Positions 45,193-54,594 are shown, counted from the first letter of the stretch. The stretch: DNA of 64,000 bases from Thiodiazotropha sp040791665 (GCA_040791665.1 JBFNNX010000023.1:62001-126000), one strand, 5' to 3'. Notes: a model not told the origin generated them from the letters alone. A program made the numbers and translations.

Positions 45193-46482
45193 TCAGTCAT
45201 TCTTATTTTCAGACGATGTCAACAGATCGCCTGTTAGCGCTTTGATACGAGCATGGGTCAAATGGATCTGAAAATCGTTTTTCGCCCGCTGCAGATGAAT
45301 ATCGGCAATCTGGGACATGGAATCACCCAGATCGGTCGCCATATCCAGTTCATACAGGGTGCGGCTACGATCCAGATAGAGATCGCGAAAATCCCCTGTC
45401 ACCTGCAATCCCTCGCGTTCGACATTCAACCTCTGCAACTCCATCCAGAAATCCAACAGCTGTTGCCTCAAAACAAGCTCATAGGCTGCCAGTTCGGCCT
45501 GTTTCCTATCTGCGTGTGCCCGCTGTTCCGCAACAACCGATGCTACCCGATCACCTTGATAAAGGGGTAGTTCGATAACCAGTGCCGCGGTCAGAGGATT
45601 GCGTCCACCCAATTTACGTTGATAAGCTGCGGCCTCCAATTCTGCACGCAGTACCGGGTTATCCTCTGCCTCACTGGCCTGGAGCTGCTTCTTTGCCGCC
45701 TGCAGCTCGGCCTGTAGAGCCTTGATTTTCGGATTTTCCCGCAACGCCTTCTCAACCAGCGTCTCTATCTCAGGAAGTTCCCCCAATGAGTTGAACTGGG
45801 GAGACTCCAGTTCGGCAGGCAGATCCAGCGGCCGATTCAAGCTGATCGCCAACTGAGAGCGGGTGATGCGTTGCCTGTTTCGACTTGCCGTCATCTTGCG
45901 CAGTGACTGCTGGTAGCTGGACTCGAGCTCTAACATATCAATATCTGACACCTTTCCCAGCTCGTTTTTCGTACGCGCCCTATCGAAGCGTATATAGTCG
46001 ATGGCGAGTGCTTCGTTATCTCTGGCGAACTCAAGGTCAGCCAGCAAGACATCGAAAAATCTTGCCATTACATCCAGCCTGCGCTGCTGTCTGACCTGAA
46101 GCAATTGCCATCGCCGGGATATCAACCCTGCTTCGGCTGCCTCTTGCGCATGACTGGTGCGACCGAAATCATAGAGTAGTTTACTCAGATTGAGCCGGGC
46201 CAGGCTGTCGTTTCTAGATTCGTCTGCCGCTATGTCGGACGGATCGATGACCCGCATCTCCGCAGTCAGTGAGAGATGGGCGTCATCGTCAGCCGCAATC
46301 TGTTCGGCGAAAGCCCGGGCTTGCGCAAGATCGGCTTCAACCAGGCCGCGTTCGGGATGTGCGTGATCGGCCAACTCCAAGGCATATTGCAGGGTCAGCG
46401 GCGAGGGTAGAGGCTCCAATGCATGAGCCACGTGGCATAGCAACAGAGACGGCATGAGCAGCAGCGCTTTAAACTTTCGCAT
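45193..46482 (-). CDS. TolC-family outer membrane channel protein
   Basis: The start at 46482 gives a typical signal peptide (MRKFKALLLMPSLLLCHVAHA); the frame is open to ATG 46527 without a better ribosome binding site. The 429 residues consist of long alpha-helical repeats of the outer membrane efflux protein family. The repeated segments are visible as LARLNLSKLLYDFGR in the first half and LVIELPLYQGDRVASVVAEQRA in the second. It would form the trimeric exit duct with the adjacent adaptor. Confidence 0.88.
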   Translation of the reverse strand: MRKFKALLLMPSLLLCHVAHALEPLPSPLTLQYALELADHAHPERGLVEADLAQARAFAEQIAADDDAHLSLTAEMRVIDPSDIAADESRNDSLARLNLSKLLYDFGRTSHAQEAAEAGLISRRWQLLQVRQQRRLDVMARFFDVLLADLEFARDNEALAIDYIRFDRARTKNELGKVSDIDMLELESSYQQSLRKMTASRNRQRITRSQLAISLNRPLDLPAELESPQFNSLGELPEIETLVEKALRENPKIKALQAELQAAKKQLQASEAEDNPVLRAELEAAAYQRKLGGRNPLTAALVIELPLYQGDRVASVVAEQRAHADRKQAELAAYELVLRQQLLDFWMELQRLNVEREGLQVTGDFRDLYLDRSRTLYELDMATDLGDSMSQIADIHLQRAKNDFQIHLTHARIKALTGDLLTSSENKND

Positions 46483-46530
46483 ATGTGGCGAAGGGACTTT
46501 TCCGCTCATCAGCATGCAATAAAACATTGC

Positions 46531-47070
46531 CTATCTATCTTTGCGGAGCGCTCTTCTCTTTTCTCGCTTATAGCGCGAAAAATTGGTCGTCTTATAGTGA
46601 TCATCGACAACAAACTCTCCCAACCAGAGAAACTCCTGAGCATCATTCGTAGCCCCGGTAAAGCGGGTGATCATCTTCCCCTCCAAGTCAAAAAAACCAA
46701 ACACCGGCGTCGCTCGGACTCTGAACTGCTTAAATGCGAACTCCTTCTCCTTCATGGTGTTGCCCTGGAAGTCAGCGATCTCAACGTCCCCTTCGATGTC
46801 TACCGTATAGATGAGAAAATGTTGTCTGAAATAGTCCTGAATCTCGACCTGATTTAGCACCCGGGTCTTCATTCGATGGCAGAACGGGCACTCATCCATC
46901 TCAAACATGATCAGCACCCCCTTTTTGCCCTCATCCCGCGCCATTTCCAGTTCGTCGCTGAAGTTACCTAGCGACTGGTCGAAAAAATGCTCTCCCGGAT
47001 CCCGGGTTACGGCGGCTATATCGCCAAAGGGGAGCAGCAGCAAGGCAATTATAATGAGATACCGTGACAT
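46531..47070 (-). CDS. Exported thioredoxin-fold protein (SoxW-like)
   Basis: The 179 residues start with a signal peptide (about 1-19). A thioredoxin fold follows with active site CPFC (DECPFCHRM, near residue 61-64) and a cis-Pro in RATPVFGFF. SoxW-type and DsbD-gamma-like proteins of this sort keep periplasmic cysteines reduced, often for sulfur oxidation or cytochrome maturation. A basic C-terminal tail (KREKRRALRKDR) is unusual. It lies 11 bp after the TlpA-like gene on the same strand. AAGGAG precedes the ATG. Confidence 0.88.
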   Translation of the reverse strand: MSRYLIIIALLLLPFGDIAAVTRDPGEHFFDQSLGNFSDELEMARDEGKKGVLIMFEMDECPFCHRMKTRVLNQVEIQDYFRQHFLIYTVDIEGDVEIADFQGNTMKEKEFAFKQFRVRATPVFGFFDLEGKMITRFTGATNDAQEFLWLGEFVVDDHYKTTNFSRYKREKRRALRKDR

Positions 47071-47081
47071 CTATTTTCTCC

Positions 47082-47564
47082 TTACTCGCGCATGGTATCG
47101 ATAAAACTCTCGATATCTTCCATAGTCAACGGTCCCACTTGACGGGCGACCAGTTCACCTTCGGGATTGACCAGAAAGGAAGTGGGCAGACCCGGCACCC
47201 TCCCCAGTTCTGTACGTGCCGCCGGCTCGGCAATAAGAATTGGATAGCTGAGAAACTGTTCATCGACGAAGGCCTTCAATCGCGGCTTTTCGATACGCTC
47301 CATGGCCACACCCAACACAACCGCATCTTTATCCTTATGATTATTATGAAAAACCTCCAGTTCAGGCAGTTCCTCACGGCAGGGGGGACACCAGGTCGCC
47401 CAATAGTTCACCAACACCCATTTGCCCCTGTAGTCAGAGAGGCGATAACTTTTACCATCCAATCCCTGCAATTCGAAATCCACCGTCTCCGCCGTTGCTG
47501 TGATCGATAAAAGCGATAACGCGATGATGCATAGCGCACGCGGCAACGGACTCATCAAGGACAT
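47082..47564 (-). CDS. TlpA/ResA-like thiol-disulfide oxidoreductase
   Basis: The start at 47564 has GGAGAGAG upstream and opens a signal peptide; the frame continues upstream to 47675 without support. The 160 or so residues hold a TlpA-type domain: FELQGLDGKSYRLSDYRGKW, then WATWCPPCREELPEL with the CPPC active site, and a VPGLPTSFLV cis-Pro segment. Such proteins reduce apocytochrome or other periplasmic disulfides. It is the first gene of the tlpA-trx-tolC-hlyD-acyP run. Confidence 0.92.
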   Translation of the reverse strand: MSLMSPLPRALCIIALSLLSITATAETVDFELQGLDGKSYRLSDYRGKWVLVNYWATWCPPCREELPELEVFHNNHKDKDAVVLGVAMERIEKPRLKAFVDEQFLSYPILIAEPAARTELGRVPGLPTSFLVNPEGELVARQVGPLTMEDIESFIDTMRE

Positions 47565-47970
47565 ATCTCTCTCCGTATTTCTATCAATGACCGGCCTGCC
47601 GGACCTAAATACAGTACACAAAGCCCGGTAATTTTCTCTGACCTGCATTCTCAGGGTAAATTCCGGTAAGTGCAATTCATGAAAACCACAATATTACGCA
47701 ATCCGTATTAAAATCCCCCTTATTTGACTGGTAATCCATAGTCATCCCCGGTTAGTGCCCGCTTGAACCCGAACGCAACCCCATCATACCACTTATCCAA
47801 CTGTATTTATTGGATTTATTCAATAAGCACCGACAACACCCGCTCCCCTGAAGGCGCACTTGATGAGCTATGCCATGGATTTAGTGGAATGAAAACTGTT
47901 CCGCGTCTCAACCGGGATGATATAGTGAGCAACTGAGCAAGGGCTCGAAGGAACACTCATTCAGATCACC
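47565..47970. other. Divergent spacer between the TlpA-like operon and an orphan gene
   Basis: This 406 bp should hold promoters in both directions. An AT-rich segment with TATTTATTGGATTTATTCA lies at about 47802-47824. No gene, repeat or terminator was recognised. The open frame that extends across it on the minus strand (47908-48567) is a shadow. Confidence 0.4.
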
Positions 47971-49584
47971 ATGTTTGATTTTTTCTCCCACAGGAGCGCA
48001 CCACCCTCCCAGGCACTGTTTTTTGTGCCAGAAAAGGACCCGTTTGAAAATCCCTTGGTGGAAACCGATCCGACACTGCTTCGTCAATGGGCAACGGCAC
48101 TGCCCTTTGCCAACCAAACGCAGTTGGCGGAAACGGTACTCACCAGTCTGAGCCGACTCAACCGATATCCGGGACTGGTCAAGAAGCGTGACGAGTTGAT
48201 GGAGATCTACACGACTCCCTGCATAAGATTGATCCATAGCCATGCGCAACGCAAAGCGGAGACGCCTGTTAACCTGATACGTCAGGTGATACTCGAGATG
48301 GCCTACGGGCACTGCCATATCGCCAATGAATGTATCAGCATCAAGGCGAGTAAAAAAAATCTGCAGCGCCTCAGCCATACGATCTACCATGCGATCAAGT
48401 ATTTCGTCCAGGAGTATCTTCTTGCCTGCGAGGATTTTGACTGCAGAAGCGGCAGAGTGTACCGGGATGTAACGCGTTTGATGACCTACGCTGAAGAGCA
48501 AAAGATCCAACACAATCAGATCGAAGATCCGGATCAGAATGAACCGGAATATGCCACCATATCCCACCAGTACAATCGTTTTCTCCTGTTGTTACTGCTC
48601 GATCCCTGCCATCTGCAGGAGGGTGAGCCGCGGTTGTGCTTCGAGTATCTCAATACACTGGCTGGAAATGCTCTTATCTCAACCCCTACCGAAGAGACAG
48701 ATACCACAGGACACTACGTCATCGACCGACTGGGCGAGGTACCTCCCTACCTTTTTCATCCCGAGTGTCGAAACAACTTGACACAACCCCGTTTTACCCT
48801 GTTCGATCTCACTCCTATCAGTAAGCTGCTGCACCAGAAACTTAGGCAGATGGAGAGATCTGAACTGGGGAAACCGGATGCCCTGGTGAAATTGAGCATG
48901 CAGGAAACCACAAACCTGTTGGCGCGAATGCTGAAGTCCTGGCATATCCGTCTGAAGCGTGACAGTGAGCGTCACTCCACTGCCGGACAGGTCATGTTAT
49001 GGATTGGTATTGATGCAATATATACTTACCTCACCGGAAAAAGCGTATCCTCGCAATCGGCCGATGAGGAGATCGACATGACTCAACTCAGCGGTATTCA
49101 ACGTGGAGAGGAATCAAGTTACACACATCAATTCACGGCGATACGTACAAATCAAAGCCGCTCCGGTGTGGCGCTCAAAATATCAAGAAACAGCGTCACT
49201 ATGCCACTAGTCGGAGAATTGATCCTGTTTTCCACCCATCAGCGAAGAAAGGAGAACGACTGGAAGATCGGCATTATAAAGCGTGCATTGAATCGTAATG
49301 AGAATCTGCTGGAAATTGGTATACAGTTTATTATCGGGAAGATCGAACCAATTACCTTGCGCCTGACAAATCAACAACAGACATCGCAACCGTTGAAGGA
49401 TCGAGCGGCCATCTTTATCGATCAGGGTCATACCCACCGCAGTTCTCTTATCGTACCGAAGAACTTCTTCGTCATCGGCCATGAATACCGCGTTGAAGAG
49501 ATGATTCCCGCCCCCAGCGTAACACCTTTACAACTGCTTGAGACGACATCAAGATTCGAACGATACCGAATCAAGAACGCCTAA
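47971..49584 (+). CDS. Large soluble protein of unknown function, possible C-terminal PilZ-like barrel
   Basis: The 537 residues have no signal peptide or membrane span. The N-terminal 370 residues are mainly helical, with repeated Leu/His-rich segments (QRLSHTIYHAIKYFVQEYL, RLMTYAEEQ). The last 150 or so are beta-rich with a NDWKIGIIKRA...LEIGIQFI pattern. This recalls the W-x-x-G-V-V-R-W strand pair of PilZ-like or related barrels in large uncharacterised gammaproteobacterial proteins. The match is only suggestive. It is monocistronic and convergent with the SGNH hydrolase fusion gene. Confidence 0.6.
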   Translation: MFDFFSHRSAPPSQALFFVPEKDPFENPLVETDPTLLRQWATALPFANQTQLAETVLTSLSRLNRYPGLVKKRDELMEIYTTPCIRLIHSHAQRKAETPVNLIRQVILEMAYGHCHIANECISIKASKKNLQRLSHTIYHAIKYFVQEYLLACEDFDCRSGRVYRDVTRLMTYAEEQKIQHNQIEDPDQNEPEYATISHQYNRFLLLLLLDPCHLQEGEPRLCFEYLNTLAGNALISTPTEETDTTGHYVIDRLGEVPPYLFHPECRNNLTQPRFTLFDLTPISKLLHQKLRQMERSELGKPDALVKLSMQETTNLLARMLKSWHIRLKRDSERHSTAGQVMLWIGIDAIYTYLTGKSVSSQSADEEIDMTQLSGIQRGEESSYTHQFTAIRTNQSRSGVALKISRNSVTMPLVGELILFSTHQRRKENDWKIGIIKRALNRNENLLEIGIQFIIGKIEPITLRLTNQQQTSQPLKDRAAIFIDQGHTHRSSLIVPKNFFVIGHEYRVEEMIPAPSVTPLQLLETTSRFERYRIKNA

Positions 49585-49629
49585 CCCAAGCGGACCTCGT
49601 CACAGATTCTACACACTGGACCAAGGGTT

Positions 49630-51258
49630 TCAGCCGGAAACGGCAATGCCGAACGGTCCAAACACATCGTTGCCGACTTTATACTTTATGTTCCAATTGC
49701 CATTGGCCAGGTTGATATTCTGCAGGGTGCCGATGTGACTGCCTGTCAGTGATGTGAATTGTCTGGGCGATGCCTTGCTCCATACGGAGGGTTCACTCTC
49801 ACCCTCGATCCATAATTTTGTTTCGATCTCAAGATTCGGCCATAGATCATTCATCATCACCAGGAACATGTCGTTGCCGGATTTGTCGATACTATCGGTC
49901 ACATCGATTGTTGGCCGCTGCTGATTTGCCCAATATTCTATGTTGTAAATCAGATTTGTATCACCATAGATATTCATCCACATCGGATATTCAAAACCCG
50001 ACAGAAACGCCTGATCAACGACATAACCATCCCTTCCCGCATCCACTTTAAGCACGGATCTCCATAACCGTTCAAAGTTTGTAAAGTCTCCCAGAATTCT
50101 TATTCTGTTAAGCTCGGGAATCGCCGTCCTGATCGTCGCATTCCTCTGAAAAGCGTTCCAGACACGACTCATGATAAAGTAATGACCCAGTGAAGTAGGA
50201 TGAAAACGATCGTGAGAAAGCAGACCTAATCTCGCCACTTGAAAATAGTTTGTATCGATTGAGGCATCCGCCAGCGTTTGACACTCAGCATCCAAAACCC
50301 GCCAGTTATCGAGCCTCTCCTGCATCTCGGGTGAAATCACCTTGTCGACCTCGGCAAGCTCGGAGGTATATAAGTTCGCTTCGCCAGGCATTCCCGAGGT
50401 CTGATGCATAAATGGCACACAATACTTTTTCTTTATGTTCTCTACGGCAACCTGACTATGCTTTTCCTCGTCATAGGGCACCAGCCTGGAATAGAGAATC
50501 AGCGCTCTTGGATTATTCTCCCTGAAGAAACCGTACAGTGCCCGGGCATCTGCAATCATCTCGGTTTGCGATCGATTTCCGAGTGAAAGTATGGCGTCGT
50601 TTATCCCCAGTTCTACTATGATCACATCGGGGTCGCTTTCACTCGTCAGCTCGACCCGGGTCTCTCCGGTTAGTGCATCGGGTTGTGTCATCGCCAAATG
50701 ATGGGTCAGTGCACCAGCCCCGGAATGAAAGAAATCAACCTTAAGGCCTTCGGATTTGAATGCGTCGTCAATGAGGTTCACCCATGTCTGTCGCCAGGGA
50801 AACACCGTCTCACTGGCTCCTAAGACGGCGAATTTGACACTCTCCGTTGCGGCGAGTGATTTCTGTAAAGTTGCCACATCATCACTCAACTGTTGCGCGA
50901 TCATTGTCAACTTATCCAGTGAGCGCTCGATCTCCGCGGGTGCGTAATCACCCAGGCTTTGCAGATCCGTCAGTTGCAACAGATCGACCATACGCCTTAT
51001 ATGCAGTACCTCATCGCTGAGCAAAGGGCCGTTTATACCTGCATATTCTACCTCCCCGCCTGGATTGTTCTGCTGATCCGCGTTCAGATTGACCGTATAG
51101 TCAACTCCCTCCGTCAAGACCTCTGTGATACCTACTCTGGTGATTCTGGTTACCCTGAGTTGTGCGGAATCGAACAGTGACATGCTGAACGGAAACGTTG
51201 TGGTAACACCATCCCCGTAAAACGGGCCTTCTTCGCTTACAATTGTGTGTACAGTCAT
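49630..51258 (-). CDS. Tail-fibre-like N-terminus fused to SGNH/GDSL hydrolase
   Basis: The start MTVHTIVSE at 51258 is chosen because podophage tail-fibre N-termini start similarly; upstream in-frame ATGs exist to 51363. The 542 residues comprise three parts. Part one (about 5-125) resembles T7-type tail fibre/tailspike head-binding modules (GDGVTTTFPF, LTEGVDYTV, LHIRRMVDLLQLTD, DKLTMIAQQLSD). Part two (about 142-365) is an SGNH hydrolase: Ser149 in GASE, G180, GIND with N220, and D350/H353 in DRFHP. Part three is a beta-rich C-terminal domain. It probably deacetylates or de-esterifies a surface polysaccharide. No other phage gene is nearby. Confidence 0.75.
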   Translation of the reverse strand: MTVHTIVSEEGPFYGDGVTTTFPFSMSLFDSAQLRVTRITRVGITEVLTEGVDYTVNLNADQQNNPGGEVEYAGINGPLLSDEVLHIRRMVDLLQLTDLQSLGDYAPAEIERSLDKLTMIAQQLSDDVATLQKSLAATESVKFAVLGASETVFPWRQTWVNLIDDAFKSEGLKVDFFHSGAGALTHHLAMTQPDALTGETRVELTSESDPDVIIVELGINDAILSLGNRSQTEMIADARALYGFFRENNPRALILYSRLVPYDEEKHSQVAVENIKKKYCVPFMHQTSGMPGEANLYTSELAEVDKVISPEMQERLDNWRVLDAECQTLADASIDTNYFQVARLGLLSHDRFHPTSLGHYFIMSRVWNAFQRNATIRTAIPELNRIRILGDFTNFERLWRSVLKVDAGRDGYVVDQAFLSGFEYPMWMNIYGDTNLIYNIEYWANQQRPTIDVTDSIDKSGNDMFLVMMNDLWPNLEIETKLWIEGESEPSVWSKASPRQFTSLTGSHIGTLQNINLANGNWNIKYKVGNDVFGPFGIAVSG

Positions 51259-51412
51259 GAGGCATATCATCCATTGATTTGACATGTGTACTGCATGTCT
51301 GCTGGAGCCGCGGAATAGATCGATTGAACCGGCGGCAGACACACAGACATATTTGAAGTGCAATCTACTACAAACAACACTATAGGGGGTTTAGTCTCTC
51401 TTTTAAAGAATG

Positions 51413-52645
51413 CTACAACAACTCGTCCAAAGGTAAATCCATTGACTGTCGCAAGTCGTCATTAATCTTAGCCATCAATTTTCCCAAGCTATCCGGAACC
51501 ATTTTCAACTGGCTGTCATCCGGCAGTACATAGGCATCGGAATTGTAAAGTTCGGCCACAGTGACCTCCCTGAGATCTCTCGCCAACACCCAGCCCTTAT
51601 CTTCCGTCTGCAAGACCAGGCGGGCTCGCAGCAATGAGAGAAGTATGGAGTCGAGTTGCTCTTCGGTACTACGCTGCAGTCGCCCCTGCAACTGGCGTGT
51701 AGTGGTCGACACACCCTTGCGTTGCGATACGCGCAGTTGGCGGAGCATATTCACTGCGAGTAAAAACCTGTCCCCGCGCTGCTTCATTCTCTCGCGCCAA
51801 TCATGACGGTAGATACCCAGACAATAGGTGAACTCAGCACCCAGCAGGGTCACCAACCAAGATAGATAGACCCATATCAGAAAGATGGGAATAACCGCAA
51901 GCGTTCCATAGATCGCTTCGTAGGTCGGAAAAGTTGTGATATAGAGTGCAAAACCTCTTTTAGTACCCTCAAACAAGAGTGCCGCTATTACACCGCCGGC
52001 GAGCGCATGACGCAGCATCACCGATCGATTGGGGACCAGCGCATATAACAACGTAAAGGCGAGCGCCGAGATCATGATCGGCATCATTCCCAACAACCTT
52101 GACCGCACCATCACCACCGTTTCAGCCTCACTGAAGAAGGGCATGGAGACCAGATAGGAGGTCACGCCCACACTAATCGCGATCAATATCGGCCCCAGTG
52201 AGAGAATTGCCCAATAGACAGTAAATTTGGCAAGTGGTGAACGTTTTCGCCTGACATGCCATATAGTGTTGAAGGCCTTATCGATATTACTCATCAGCAG
52301 CAAGGCCACCAGTACCAGAAACAGAAAGCCAACGCCGGTAAGTTTAGCTGCCTTTTGACTGAAATTTTTCAGATGTTGCTGCACGGCCTCACCGGCTGCG
52401 GGGACGAAATTCTGAAACAGGAAGTTTTCGATCTGTTCCGAGATTCTGTCGGAGACGGGAAATATGGATAACAGTGCCAGCATGACCGTCATCAGCGGCA
52501 CCAGCGAGAGAAGTGTGGTGTAGGTCAACGCAGACACATGCTGAATTCCCCCATCATGCCTGAAATGGTGCAGCCACAGGCGCAGGAAGGACATGACATG
52601 CCGGACCGCCGGGATACCCCCATCGCTGAAATCTTTCTGGTTCAT
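51413..52645 (-). CDS. YihY/BrkB-family membrane protein
   Basis: The 410 residues contain a YihY/BrkB domain with six membrane helices (about 35-285), identified by TYTTLLSLVPLMTVMLALLS, the TVYWAILSLGPILIA helix and IPIFLIWVYLSWLVTLLGAE. A C-terminal cytoplasmic domain (about 300-410) has a winged-helix look. The family was once annotated as ribonuclease BN, but that assignment is obsolete; its function is uncertain. It diverges from arsC and is followed after 154 bp by the SGNH fusion gene. Confidence 0.93.
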   Translation of the reverse strand: MNQKDFSDGGIPAVRHVMSFLRLWLHHFRHDGGIQHVSALTYTTLLSLVPLMTVMLALLSIFPVSDRISEQIENFLFQNFVPAAGEAVQQHLKNFSQKAAKLTGVGFLFLVLVALLLMSNIDKAFNTIWHVRRKRSPLAKFTVYWAILSLGPILIAISVGVTSYLVSMPFFSEAETVVMVRSRLLGMMPIMISALAFTLLYALVPNRSVMLRHALAGGVIAALLFEGTKRGFALYITTFPTYEAIYGTLAVIPIFLIWVYLSWLVTLLGAEFTYCLGIYRHDWRERMKQRGDRFLLAVNMLRQLRVSQRKGVSTTTRQLQGRLQRSTEEQLDSILLSLLRARLVLQTEDKGWVLARDLREVTVAELYNSDAYVLPDDSQLKMVPDSLGKLMAKINDDLRQSMDLPLDELL

Positions 52646-52815
52646 CCCCGATTTCCACTTTTTTTCAATATCGATTCCATTGAACCGCTTCTGGAGCCAT
52701 TCACTCTGTATGGATACAATGACGGCAAATTAAGTTTGAGGCAAACCGCCACACAAGTTTGTTGATGGGTGGCGCATTGTCAGACACAACAGAGCCTAGC
52801 AGGAGGCCATCGATT

Positions 52816-53163
52816 ATGAGTGTTGAGATCTACCACAACCCGCGCTGCAGTAAATCCAGACAGACCCTGCAACTGTTACAGGACCGGGGTATCGATCCTG
52901 ATGTGGTTGAATATCTGAAAACGCCACCGGACAGGGCCACCCTTGGGCAGATTCTCGATATGCTCGGATTGGAGCCACGGGAGCTTATGCGTACAAAGGA
53001 GAAGGAATACAAGGCACTGCAACTGGACAACCCGAGTCTGAGTCGGGACCAGTTGATTGAAGCAATGATCGCCAATCCCAAACTGATCGAACGTCCGATC
53101 GTCATTCAAAACGGCAAGGCCGCAATCGGCAGGCCACCTGAAAAGGTCCTGGATATTCTGTAA
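52816..53163 (+). CDS. arsC: Arsenate reductase, glutaredoxin-coupled
   Basis: The start at 52816 has a perfect AGGAGG upstream; earlier in-frame starts are not needed. The 115 residues match the ArsC/Spx-like family. The N-terminal IYHNPRCSKSRQTLQLL carries the catalytic Cys (residue 11) and the C-terminal RPIVIQNGKAAIGRPPE carries the Arg that binds arsenate. Such proteins reduce As(V) to As(III) with glutathione and glutaredoxin. No ars regulator or efflux gene is adjacent. wrbA follows after 56 bp. Confidence 0.93.
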   Translation: MSVEIYHNPRCSKSRQTLQLLQDRGIDPDVVEYLKTPPDRATLGQILDMLGLEPRELMRTKEKEYKALQLDNPSLSRDQLIEAMIANPKLIERPIVIQNGKAAIGRPPEKVLDIL

Positions 53164-53219
53164 ACAGAAACAGGCTGAATTAAATACCGACCGTATAGGT
53201 AACGCAACAGGTAGCAGTT

Positions 53220-53813
53220 ATGGCAGAAGTGTTGATTCTCTTTTACAGTCGCCACGGCGCCACAGCCGAGATGGCACGCGATATTGCACGAGGTATCGAG
53301 GAGATACCGGGTGTCACAGCCAGATTGCGCACGGTTCCCGAAGTTTCCGCACTCTGTGAAGCGGTTGAAGACACTATTCCCGAAAGCGGCCCTCCCTACG
53401 TCAGTGAGACCGATATGCGCGAGTGCGATGGCTTGATACTGGGTAGTCCAACACGTTTCGGCAATATGGCCGCGCCCATGAAATACTTCCTCGACACCAC
53501 CAGCCAACTCTGGATGAGTGGCGCCCTGATCGACAAACCCGCCTCGGTTTTCACCTCATCATCCAGCCTGCACGGCGGACAGGAGAGCACCCTGCTGTCG
53601 ATGATGCTCCCCTTGTTGCACCATGGAATGATGATACAGGGCGTTCCCTATAGCGAAACCGCCCTGCTGCATACCCGAAGCGGCGGCACGCCCTATGGAG
53701 CCAGCCACCTGGCCGGTGGCGAAAGCAAGCTGCCCGTGAGCGATGAAGAGAAACGCATATGCAAGACCCAGGGCAGGCGTATGGCAGAGACCGTGAAACG
53801 TCTTAACTCCTGA
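53220..53813 (+). CDS. wrbA: WrbA-type NAD(P)H:quinone oxidoreductase (flavodoxin-like)
   Basis: The 197 residues fit the WrbA flavodoxin-like family. The FMN phosphate loop is YSRHGATAEMA (with a small variation from the usual YSxxGHT), followed by GSPTRFGNMAAPMKYFLD and the TSSSSLHGGQESTLLSM segment around the flavin. It performs two-electron reduction of quinones, protecting against semiquinone radicals. It lies between arsC and hda on the same strand with short gaps. Confidence 0.95.
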   Translation: MAEVLILFYSRHGATAEMARDIARGIEEIPGVTARLRTVPEVSALCEAVEDTIPESGPPYVSETDMRECDGLILGSPTRFGNMAAPMKYFLDTTSQLWMSGALIDKPASVFTSSSSLHGGQESTLLSMMLPLLHHGMMIQGVPYSETALLHTRSGGTPYGASHLAGGESKLPVSDEEKRICKTQGRRMAETVKRLNS

Positions 53814-53822
53814 TCCGACCCC

Positions 53823-54503
53823 ATGCCTACTCAGCTTCCGTTAAGCCTCAGCATCCGACCCAGTATCGATTTCTCCGGTTACATCAGTGGACGCAATGGC
53901 GAGGCGCTATCCCGTCTGCGCAGTGGATCTGATCCCTTTATCTATTTATGGGGCGCAACAGGCTGCGGCAAGAGCCACCTGCTCCAGGCCTGCTGCCATC
54001 AATCGCAACAGGAGAAAGGTCAGCCCGCGTACCTGCCATTCAAGTCAGAGCACGGTCTGGAGCCTGCCATGCTGGAAGGACTCGAGACATTCTCTCTGGT
54101 CTGTCTCGATGACCTGGAAGTGTTGGCGGGCAAGGAGGATTGGGAATTGGCGATATTCAATCTCTACAATCAACTGCGGGAGAAAGAGGCGAGACTGATC
54201 GTTGCCAGCGACCGCCCCCCCGCGAAACTGCCGCTTCAACTCGCCGATCTGGCATCAAGATTGACCTGGGGGCCCTGCTACCAACTGTTTCCACTGAATG
54301 ATGACGGACGACTGGAACTGTTGATCAGCAATGCCGAACGAAGGGGCATGACCATGAGTGTGGAAATCGCCAGCTTTCTGCTGCAGCGTACGCCCAGGGA
54401 TATTCACTTCCTCACCCTGCTCGTTGAACGGCTCGATCAGGCGTCCCTGGCCGCTCAAAGACGACTGACCATACCGTTTGTACGTGAAATCCTGAAACTG
54501 TAA
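53823..54503 (+). CDS. hda: DnaA regulatory inactivator Hda
   Basis: Hda binds the sliding clamp and stimulates ATP hydrolysis by DnaA, preventing re-initiation of replication. The 226 residues start with the clamp-binding motif QLPLSLS (residues 4-10). Walker A GATGCGKS is at 44-51, the DnaA-like AAA+ core has Walker B LVCLDDLE, and the arginine-finger region lies near LASRLTWG. It follows wrbA by 9 bp, suggesting arsC-wrbA-hda may share a transcript. Confidence 0.94.
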   Translation: MPTQLPLSLSIRPSIDFSGYISGRNGEALSRLRSGSDPFIYLWGATGCGKSHLLQACCHQSQQEKGQPAYLPFKSEHGLEPAMLEGLETFSLVCLDDLEVLAGKEDWELAIFNLYNQLREKEARLIVASDRPPAKLPLQLADLASRLTWGPCYQLFPLNDDGRLELLISNAERRGMTMSVEIASFLLQRTPRDIHFLTLLVERLDQASLAAQRRLTIPFVREILKL

Positions 54504-54544
54504 AGCGATATAATATTTACCCGGCACCTTATGAGGGGCTGATC

Positions 54545-54567
54545 GGATTAGTGTTAAAAGGCCCTAA
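54545..54567. repeat. Solo terminal repeat of MITE family A
   Basis: GGATTAGTGTTAAAAGGCCC followed by TAA matches the right end of the MITE copies, with one change. No left end is visible, and it sits in the 91 bp between hda and bolA. Confidence 0.55.
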
Positions 54568-54594
54568 GTACTCAACGATGACTGAGGTAGTGAC

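Noticed and set aside
47908..48567. Long minus-strand open frame of 219 codons
   Set aside because: It lies opposite the 537-residue protein gene, has no domain, and its composition is that of an antisense shadow.
49630..51258. Prophage remnant around the tail-fibre-like gene
   Set aside because: No other phage-type gene, integrase or attachment repeat was seen on either side, so only the single gene is reported.
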